Assembly (NCBI GenBank): GCA_030583665.1 | Contig: CP129469.1 | Coordinates: forward strand, 434,001-498,000 | DNA length: 64,000 nucleotides | Direction: 5' to 3' | DNA from: Candidatus Jettenia sp. AMX2 | Lineage (GTDB): Bacteria; Planctomycetota; Brocadiia; Brocadiales; Brocadiaceae | Shown: piece by piece, positions 57,995 to 64,000 of the stretch | How the letters are laid out: every line of letters begins with the position of its first letter | Position numbering within the stretch: position 1 is the first letter of the stretch | Program-made: the position numbers and the translations under genes | The notes under the pieces: model-generated | Told to the model about the DNA's origin: nothing | Databases searched by the model: none | What the model saw: only the letters and a program-made list of their open reading frames with translations

Positions 57995-59194
57995 TCAGGC
58001 AGTACCCATTGCTCTTTTTGGTGAAGCCTTCAGGGTCTTTTCTTCCATAAACGAGAGGCTCATGAGACATACAAGGGCTACGAAAATGAATCCCAGATAA
58101 TAGGTGTCGGTGTAGTCCTTAATGGTCCCCATAATTATTGGAAGGAAGAAGCCCCCGAGTCCGCCTGCTGTTCCTACCAAACCACCTATTGCTCCGGCAT
58201 CTTTTGGAAAGTATTCCGGTACAAGTTTATATATAACACCACTGCCTGCACCGAGGCAAATCCCCATCATGTAGAATGCAGCGAGTGCAACTGCTAACGA
58301 AATATTCAGTATAAGAAACACATTTATACAGAGTATAACAACGGTAAGGGCTATCAATATCCTCCTTCCGTCGAACTTGTCTCCCAGATAACCTCCCAGA
58401 ATACGGCTGAAAGAGGTAATAAATACAAATATAGCTGCAAATGAGCCTGCTTTTACATGACTGATATTGTAGAAATCATTAATGTAAGATGGCAACCACT
58501 CCGCAAAGCATACAAATAGTCCGAAAGTTACAAAATAAAAAAGACAGAAAATCCATGCCAGCCCTGCGGATTTATATATTTTTATTTTTTTCCGTAGGCT
58601 GGGTTTCTCAGCGTTAGCGGGTTTCGGTGCATCAGAAGTAAAAAACCAATAGATAACAGCCATTATAAGTAGAGGTATGGCATAAATGATAAATACCTTA
58701 TTCCAGCCAAAAGCTTCCGCAATAAGGGGCACACCAAAGGCAGCCAGGGCAATGCCGGCATTCCCTGCAGTATAAACACCTAGTGCAAACCCTTGTTTTT
58801 CTTTTGGATACCATTCTGACACATGGGCAATTCCGACAGAGAACGAGGCACCTACTAAACCGAAAATGAAACCGCATGCCAGAAAGGAACCGTAACTATT
58901 TGCAAAACTTGTAAAAATTAGCGAAACAAACCCAAAGAGCAGTACAAGCGTATAAACAAGCCTGCCGCCGTACATGTCTGTGAGAATACCAAGGGGGGTT
59001 TTAGCGACAGAACCCACTAACACCGGAATTGCAATGAGCAATCCTATTGATGTGGAAGATAGATTAAACTCTGTTCTCAAATACATTGCTAAAGGGGCAT
59101 ACAGTGACCAACCTGCAAAACACAAGGCAAATGCCACTGTTGAGAGAATTAATACCCGTATATTCCCTCCCGGTTTTTGTACATTTTCACTCAT
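57995..59194 (-). CDS. narK: Nitrate/nitrite porter (NarK-like, MFS)
   Basis: The 399-residue, 12-helix major-facilitator protein resembles the nitrate/nitrite porter family: PLAMYLRTEFNLSSTSIGLL early, the PLGILTDMYGGR loop 2-3 motif, ASFSVGIAHVSEWYPKEKQG and FALGVYTAGNAGIALAAFG (nitrate-signature-like), with a second GGLVGTAGGLGGFFLP. In an anammox-type organism it could exchange nitrate and nitrite across a membrane. It lies downstream of the PAS protein gene in the same direction, with a 55-base gap to it. Confidence 0.85.
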   Translation of the reverse strand: MSENVQKPGGNIRVLILSTVAFALCFAGWSLYAPLAMYLRTEFNLSSTSIGLLIAIPVLVGSVAKTPLGILTDMYGGRLVYTLVLLFGFVSLIFTSFANSYGSFLACGFIFGLVGASFSVGIAHVSEWYPKEKQGFALGVYTAGNAGIALAAFGVPLIAEAFGWNKVFIIYAIPLLIMAVIYWFFTSDAPKPANAEKPSLRKKIKIYKSAGLAWIFCLFYFVTFGLFVCFAEWLPSYINDFYNISHVKAGSFAAIFVFITSFSRILGGYLGDKFDGRRILIALTVVILCINVFLILNISLAVALAAFYMMGICLGAGSGVIYKLVPEYFPKDAGAIGGLVGTAGGLGGFFLPIIMGTIKDYTDTYYLGFIFVALVCLMSLSFMEEKTLKASPKRAMGTA

Positions 59195-59249
59195 AAAACC
59201 TCCTGAATAACTAAAAATAAAAGCTTAGAGATAAGAGAAACAATTTATA

Positions 59250-59645
59250 TTATAAATGTAACGTTGTTTGAACAGGCTCGAATTCATTTCTTACTTTTAA
59301 AGGGCATTTATAAAGACCTTCTGTAATGAGCGAGCTGTTCTGTTTCACAAAAAACAGCTTTTCGCTTTTCGTCTTCATAAGCGTATAAAACCCGTTTACC
59401 TGTCCTTCCCTGAACAGCATTGATAACGTTTTCTCATGGTCATAAGGATGTGCATACAATTCGTTCATTTTCTTACCGATTATATCATCCGGTGATGTAT
59501 ATCCGAAAAGCCTGGCACCTGCGCTGTTGATGTGGGTAATCACCCCGTCATAAGACGGTTCATATTCATACCATCCTTTTGCATCCTGCACATCCGGAAA
59601 TAATTTTGCCTTATCAGTCTTTGACACTATCTTATTATTGTTCAT
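59250..59645 (-). CDS. Single-domain PAS protein
   Basis: The 131-residue protein consists of one PAS domain: GVITHINSAGARLFGYTSPD, IIGKKMNELYAHPYDHEKTL and TLMKTKSEKLFFVKQNSSLI. Start 59645 was chosen because AAGGAGG sits 7 bases upstream; an ATG two codons earlier is too close. It has no output domain, so it presumably modulates a partner, plausibly the adjacent sensor or response regulator. Confidence 0.8.
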   Translation of the reverse strand: MNNNKIVSKTDKAKLFPDVQDAKGWYEYEPSYDGVITHINSAGARLFGYTSPDDIIGKKMNELYAHPYDHEKTLSMLFREGQVNGFYTLMKTKSEKLFFVKQNSSLITEGLYKCPLKVRNEFEPVQTTLHL

Positions 59646-59670
59646 AGACATACCTCCTTATATTAGCCTG

Positions 59671-61098
59671 TTACGGCTTTAATTCCCATGTTGCAACGGT
59701 TTTTTCTAATGACTGTTTTACCGTGTTTTTTACCAGTTCTTTGTCTTCGGTTTCTTTTTGTTTGTTCTTTATGGTATTTTCAGATTTTAAAACCGAATAT
59801 TGTTCCTTGAATTTATAGATATTACTCTTGATAAAATCCTCATCCCGCTTTGTCATGATTGATCCAAACACGTTTAAAGGGTTGTGTATTTTGTATTTCT
59901 GTTCCCGCAGATATCCGTGTTCCCTTTTAAGCTCATATCCATCCATAATAGCAATGATAAATCCAACCGTGAATACGAGTGCTAAACCCAGCAAGGTTTT
60001 TTGGGGAAGGGGCAAGTCCTTAAGTGCACTCCCGGAACTTAACTTTCTGGACGTTAATGCGGCAACGGCAAATGCCGGGATAATCATTACCAGCATAAGC
60101 GATTTTACCAGTGAATTAATATTGTTTACTGTACCAAAAGCCTCGTCAGCGTCTATTTCAACAATGAGTCCTGCATTCAAATCTTTCAACCAGGTCCATG
60201 CCCCCACGACCTTTATTCCATCGTAGTCAGAATATCCTTCAAGGTTGTAACCGTCTGTCCTGTTTGTAATACATTTTTCTACCGATGTTGTGAGGGTTTT
60301 CGTGTCAGGTACTACAACTTTATGACAGGTTCTGCAGGAATAACTGTTATTTTTAATATGGCCGGAAAACCTCGATTGTGTAATCATAATGCCATCTTTA
60401 TTTACGAGATAGGTTTCTCCTGTTTTCCCGATTCCAACGCTTCTCATACCGTCATTGAGCATAGATGCATCCATCCATAAAAGAACAGCCCCTGCAACAT
60501 CGTGTTTTTTCCCTTTGACGGGATAAGACATAAACAGGGAAGGATATTCATTTTCTATACTATCTTCTGTGCCTGCTTTATTACTAAGAGAGTAATGGAT
60601 TACATTAGAAAAATAAGGTTTACCATCGTGTAATGTTTCCTGAATAGCATGAAAAGATTTTTCCTTCGGAATATTCAGTCCGAGCCAGGAATTTTCATTT
60701 TCTGTTGTAGCTCTGATTACACCCGCCGAATCACAAACGAATATTCCTTTATATCCGTAATCAGCCTTTATACATTCCAATTGCGTTTTTAATCTGAGGT
60801 ATTCATGTTCATCTTTGCCGCTGAGAAGGCTTACGAAATCATCGCCGTTATGAATAAATAATGCACTGTGGATTGTGTCTGCAATAGATCGCGCATGTGA
60901 TTTTCGTTCGTCCCAGAGTAAGGTAATGAGGTCTTTTTGCCTGTTAAGTACAGCCTCCAGATTTTGTTTAATCCCTTCTTTTAGCTCTGCATTTGCCTTT
61001 GGAAAGGCAATCATTCTAAAAAGAGTAAGGGGGAAAAGTCCCAGAAAAATAAAGCTAAAAATAATAACAACTATTCGTTCTTTCAGTATTTTAATCAT
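59671..61098 (-). CDS. Cache-domain membrane sensor with CXXCH heme-binding motif
   Basis: The 475-residue protein has a membrane helix at about 8-30, then a large extracytoplasmic double-Cache-like domain (residues 40-325) with YKGIFVCDSAGVIRATTENE and TGETYLVNKDGIMITQSRF. CRTCH at 255-259 is a c-type heme attachment motif inside the domain. Further helices lie at about 331-350 and 367-385, and a charged C-terminal coiled coil ends the protein. There is no kinase, HAMP or cyclase domain. Its start overlaps the response-regulator stop by 8 bases. It probably senses redox or NO/nitrite through heme and signals through the neighbouring PAS/receiver proteins (inference). Confidence 0.75.
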   Translation of the reverse strand: MIKILKERIVVIIFSFIFLGLFPLTLFRMIAFPKANAELKEGIKQNLEAVLNRQKDLITLLWDERKSHARSIADTIHSALFIHNGDDFVSLLSGKDEHEYLRLKTQLECIKADYGYKGIFVCDSAGVIRATTENENSWLGLNIPKEKSFHAIQETLHDGKPYFSNVIHYSLSNKAGTEDSIENEYPSLFMSYPVKGKKHDVAGAVLLWMDASMLNDGMRSVGIGKTGETYLVNKDGIMITQSRFSGHIKNNSYSCRTCHKVVVPDTKTLTTSVEKCITNRTDGYNLEGYSDYDGIKVVGAWTWLKDLNAGLIVEIDADEAFGTVNNINSLVKSLMLVMIIPAFAVAALTSRKLSSGSALKDLPLPQKTLLGLALVFTVGFIIAIMDGYELKREHGYLREQKYKIHNPLNVFGSIMTKRDEDFIKSNIYKFKEQYSVLKSENTIKNKQKETEDKELVKNTVKQSLEKTVATWELKP

Positions 61099-61516
61099 AT
61101 TCCACCTCTTCTGTTTTTAAGGTAAATTTCCCAAGGCACTCATTATTTTGTCCCGATTTGGTAAATTCGTTGATACAAGCTTCGATTTCATTGGTACTAA
61201 AAGGTTTTGTAATCACTTTTTTTGCACCCTTCCGGATGGCCTCTTTCACGACATCTGTGTCGGTATAGGCAGTAATCACTACGATATAAAAATTTAATCT
61301 CATCTCCTGCATATGGTCTAGGAATTCGATGCCATCCATTCCGGGCATCTTTACGTCTAACAGGATAATTGCATAACGCTGCCTTTGAATTTCTTCCAAG
61401 GCAGCTAACCCACTATTTACGGCCTTTGTCTCAAAACCCATATCCGCCAGCGAATTTGCCAATACCTTCCTGTAGCCTTCCTCATCATCAACTATCAGTA
61501 TCCTTTTTTTGAGCAT
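61091..61516 (-). CDS. Stand-alone response regulator receiver protein
   Basis: The 141-residue CheY-like receiver has RILIVDDEEGYRKVL (acidic pocket), ILLDVKMPGMDGIEFLDHM (phosphoacceptor Asp near 54), VVITAYTD and a Lys in KKVITKPF. It has no DNA-binding output domain. It is first in a probable four-gene unit: receiver, Cache sensor, PAS, narK. Confidence 0.9.
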   Translation of the reverse strand: MLKKRILIVDDEEGYRKVLANSLADMGFETKAVNSGLAALEEIQRQRYAIILLDVKMPGMDGIEFLDHMQEMRLNFYIVVITAYTDTDVVKEAIRKGAKKVITKPFSTNEIEACINEFTKSGQNNECLGKFTLKTEEVEYD

Positions 61517-62033
61517 CTTCCTCTTTTTTCCTCATAAAAAACCATTTTACACAGGTAGATAGCGCAACCAGTGTACCTGTAAAAAAAATAAACACATATA
61601 TTGTTATAAGACGTTGTTATATAGATATTTAAAAAATGCAAAATATTTATTACAGTATTTTTAAATAATTTAACTGTAAACAATTTGTTTCATCTGATGT
61701 TTCAGTATAATCATTATAAATTGCTGCAATATGGATAGTTAGGTAATGATGTCAAAAATATAATAAGTGTAAACAATTTGGTTGCAGTATAAATACGTAC
61801 AGAACCTTTTTGTGTGAGCGAATTTGATATTTGTAGCGATAATATTTGATGTAAGAGAGAAGATGTAAAAAAACATGGTTCAATGTGAGGGGTATTGTGG
61901 TATGGCAACGATTGATCAGGATAAAGATTTTTAATTGCTAAAGACCTTTACACATCTTTTATAGCTTTGATTTTTCTTATTTCATGATAAAATACTGAAA
62001 AATTTTACAAAATGGAGGTTTTTCACGGATTCA
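61517..62033. other. Divergent regulatory spacer with direct repeat
   Basis: About 517 AT-rich bases separate the receiver gene from the VOC gene. A 13-base direct repeat TGTAAACAATTTG occurs at 61675-61687 and 61768-61780 and could be a regulator-binding pair. No ORF is supported. Confidence 0.4.
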
Positions 62034-62036
62034 GTG

Positions 62037-62495
62037 ATGATTCATGCAATTGACCATATCAATTTAGTGGTTTCTGATCTGGAGCGGTCAGTCCGTTTTT
62101 ATACGGAATTGCTCGGATTTAAAGAGATTCGAAGGGCGCATCTTGAAGGGGAATGGATTGAATCCATCGTAGGTCTTAAGGATATTCATGCAGATGTCGT
62201 CTACGTGGTTACACCGGGCGGTGAACCCCGGCTGGAATTGCTCTGCTACAAAACGCCCAAAGGCAATGCAGTTCCGGTAAATTCCTTTGCGAATACTATC
62301 GGATTACGGCATATTGCCCTGCGGGTGAAGGATATCCATGCCACGGTAAACCGGTTAAAAAAAGCAGGAGTACCTTTCATCAGTGGCCCTGTTCCTGTTC
62401 CGCCAAGCACAATAACACACGATGCAGGGCACAAAATACTCTGTTATTTTCATGACCCTGACGGGGTATTATTAGAGTTAGCAGAATACCGTTAA
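62037..62495 (+). CDS. VOC (glyoxalase/bleomycin-resistance) superfamily protein
   Basis: The 152-residue protein has two beta-alpha-beta-beta-beta modules: IDHINLVVSDLERSVRFYTE and LRHIALRVKDIHATVNRLK, ending in YFHDPDGVLLELAEY. His and Glu residues at the module starts and ends are the usual metal ligands. It could be a lactoylglutathione lyase-like, epimerase or dioxygenase-type enzyme; the substrate is unclear. ATG 62037 and GTG 62034 are both possible starts; GGAGG is 18-20 bases upstream. Confidence 0.8.
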   Translation: MIHAIDHINLVVSDLERSVRFYTELLGFKEIRRAHLEGEWIESIVGLKDIHADVVYVVTPGGEPRLELLCYKTPKGNAVPVNSFANTIGLRHIALRVKDIHATVNRLKKAGVPFISGPVPVPPSTITHDAGHKILCYFHDPDGVLLELAEYR

Positions 62496-62826
62496 CTTTG
62501 CTATCCTGTGTGCCATGTCTCACAAAGAGGTTATGTCTTCGGTTTGTGAGTAGATCTACAAAACATTAGGAATTTTTAAAGGCGTTATTGCGAGGAACGA
62601 AGTAACGAAGCAATCTCATGCTGGTGAGGGAGGGATTGCTTCGGAAAAGACCCTCGCAATGACCAGACAGGGAGTCACAGGGAGATGTTCGGTCTCATCC
62701 CTGGAATACGGTAATTTCTCTTGATCGTTTGGTTGTTGCACTCAAAGAACTTGTTATCATTCCTGCTCTTGCTGTTCAAAATTACTATTTTTGCTAAAAG
62801 TGTTAAAATAATTTTGCGAAGATATT
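62496..62826. repeat. Spacer with dispersed GAAGCAATC-type repeat
   Basis: The stretch 62583-62664 is a short relative of the 54.4/57.4 kb inverted repeats (GTAACGAAGCAATCTCATG, GGATTGCTTCGGAAAAGACC, CTCGCAATGACC), with internal inverted symmetry between TTGCGAG and CTCGCAA ends. No gene is supported. Confidence 0.55.
62583..62664. repeat. Dispersed palindromic repeat copy
   Basis: The ends GTTATTGCGAG and CTCGCAATGAC are inverted, with GAAGCAATC and GATTGCTTC inside, giving an 80-base foldable unit of the same family as the long inverted-repeat arms. Confidence 0.65.
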
Positions 62827-63531
62827 ATGACAGTCTTTAAATCATTATTTGGAGTAGAACCATCGGAGATTCAGAAGACGTGTGTCATTGTCCCTTTTCT
62901 TTCTCAAGGTCTTTTGAATCAACTGGGCATTGAATCACTGAAAAAAGGGAAACTTTATTCAACAGCAAATACTGATACGTTTACTTTTATAAAAGCCGGT
63001 ATCGGCACATTACTTGCCGGCGATGCGACCTTATACCTTGAACAGACAAACTGTCAGGAGATCATCTTTCTCGGTGCCTGTGGTCTTGTACAGGAAACAG
63101 ATGCTTTAACTACCGGCAGCCTTGTTTGCCCGGAGGAATGTTTATCTTTCGAAAGTTTTACGGATGTTCTTTTGAGGCAAACGGATAAAATAACCGTCCA
63201 TTACCCCGATCCGGATTTGCTTCAGTCTTTTTTGAGCAGCAACCCGGATATCATAATCCACCGGGTTAAAGGAATGAGTATGGGGTCATTAAAGTGCGAA
63301 GAATTTTACAAAGGATATTTTATTGAAAAAGGCATTGAGGTAATCGATATGGAATGTTCCGCCTTTTTCAGTGCTGCACATTACATCCAAAAAAGGGCAA
63401 TAGCCATTTTGTATGTGACGGATATCATTGGTAAAAAACATTTTTTTGAGCCGTTAGAACCACAAGACAAATTACCCATTAACAATGCAATTCAAGATGC
63501 CTGCAAAGTAATACGCTCATTTTGTAAATAG
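62827..63531 (+). CDS. Nucleoside phosphorylase / MTA-SAH nucleosidase-like protein
   Basis: The 234-residue protein has a phosphorylase-superfamily fold: AGIGTLLAGDATLYLEQ (phosphate-loop-like), IFLGACGLVQ, then VIDMECSAFFSAA (ribose-binding Glu) and a late Asp in VTDIIG. It could act on uridine, purine nucleosides or methylthioadenosine; the specificity residues are not conclusive. There is no operon partner. Confidence 0.75.
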   Translation: MTVFKSLFGVEPSEIQKTCVIVPFLSQGLLNQLGIESLKKGKLYSTANTDTFTFIKAGIGTLLAGDATLYLEQTNCQEIIFLGACGLVQETDALTTGSLVCPEECLSFESFTDVLLRQTDKITVHYPDPDLLQSFLSSNPDIIIHRVKGMSMGSLKCEEFYKGYFIEKGIEVIDMECSAFFSAAHYIQKRAIAILYVTDIIGKKHFFEPLEPQDKLPINNAIQDACKVIRSFCK

Positions 63532-64000
63532 CGAGTTATTGATTCTTCAAAATAATTCTCAAAAATATTCAACATCTCTTTTTGATTCATACTTTTATGT
63601 TTATCTGTCAACTGAGAACACACTTGCCTCTTACTATTTTTCAAAGCAGTTCTATTATCATAAATCAACCGTGCTACACCCTGGATTTCCAGGTATAATG
63701 CGAGCTGATCCCTGCCCGGGCTTTTTATAGAACAACGGTCGTCCCATCCCAACCAGTCCCATCTGCATACCAGATTTAATTTCTTTCTAATAAATTTATT
63801 CACTATTGCCTGAAACCATATGCGATGATATTTTCCGTCAAAAACTATATATGCTGGTTCACCCCAGTGGCCTTCACATGACGACCATGTTGATATCCCA
63901 ATGGAAGAAATAGCTTTCACAAGACGGGCTATAAAAGGTTCTAAATCATATACGCGTATTCTGGGAAGACGCTCACATTCCCTAAATTGATTGAACTTGC
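63492..64000 (-). CDS. Hypothetical protein, 5' part beyond the right edge
   Basis: The frame stays open on the minus strand from the stop at 63492 past the window end. A GTG at 63920 gives 142 residues, but upstream sequence in frame (RECERLPRIRVYDLEPFIAR) reads as coding. Aromatic and Cys-rich strands (STWSSCEGHWGEPAYIVF) and NENYFEES-like helices follow. Its 3' end overlaps the convergent phosphorylase-like gene by 40 bases. No family is recognised. Confidence 0.5.
   Translation of the reverse strand, partial: KFNQFRECERLPRIRVYDLEPFIARLVKAISSIGISTWSSCEGHWGEPAYIVFDGKYHRIWFQAIVNKFIRKKLNLVCRWDWLGWDDRCSIKSPGRDQLALYLEIQGVARLIYDNRTALKNSKRQVCSQLTDKHKSMNQKEMLNIFENYFEESITRYLQNERITLQAS

Overview
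The window is a roughly 40-43% GC bacterial chromosome segment. It carries about 38 intact-looking protein genes, three tRNAs, an SRP RNA and a dense block of decayed insertion sequences (IS). Several features suggest a planctomycete, most likely an anammox bacterium of the Brocadiales (Brocadia/Kuenenia/Jettenia-like): a DUF4175-type giant coiled-coil membrane protein, SunS-like GT2-TPR glycosyltransferases, a NarK nitrate/nitrite porter beside a Cache sensor with a CXXCH heme motif, and many short dispersed intergenic repeats. The taxonomic assignment is inference; no rRNA is present.

Layout. 1-5.1 kb: a DUF4175-like membrane protein and an exported TPR/HEXXH peptidase-like protein. 5.1-16.3 kb: mostly minus-strand housekeeping genes (clpX, rpoD-type sigma, D-aminoacylase-like amidohydrolase, rpoN, recR, ybaB, dnaX, SRP RNA, two tRNA-Ser, tadA, tRNA-Arg-ACG). 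The order tadA - SRP RNA - dnaX - ybaB - recR matches a widely conserved bacterial order. 16.7-25.1 kb: a glycan or peptide-modification locus with two tandem GT2-TPR proteins, a small TPR protein, a sugar-nucleotidyltransferase and two radical SAM/SPASM proteins. The last three are truncated by IS elements. 22.1-31.8 kb: an IS graveyard. It holds an ISNCY-like element carrying two tiny palindromic insertions, a degenerate IS630 with TA target duplications, and an IS91-like element split by an IS3 and an intact IS1380 element.

31.8-42 kb: a frameshifted membrane protein, a lipoprotein, an exported RCC1-repeat protein, a GlpX-like domain fused to TPRs whose metal ligands look degraded, a ParA ATPase with a tail-anchored partner, and birA. 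42-50.6 kb: groEL-groES-groEL, dnaJ, an FmdB-type zinc ribbon, yacG, a membrane protein and der. 50.5-57.3 kb: panC, pyrI-pyrB, then hom followed by an archaeal-type phosphoglycerate mutase homologue (possible homoserine kinase analogue) and a SLAC1/TDT-like membrane protein. The last two lie inside a ~200 bp inverted repeat. 58-61.5 kb: narK, a PAS protein, a heme-motif Cache sensor and a response regulator, a plausible nitrogen-oxide or redox sensing and transport unit. 62-64 kb: a VOC protein, a nucleoside-phosphorylase-like protein and a hypothetical gene running off the right edge.

The most unusual observations are the two CCTG...CAGG hairpin micro-insertions inside one transposase gene, the GlpX-like/TPR fusion with lost catalytic residues, the heme-motif Cache sensor next to narK, and glycosyltransferase N-termini built from dispersed repeat DNA. 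All calls were made by reading; no database search was run.
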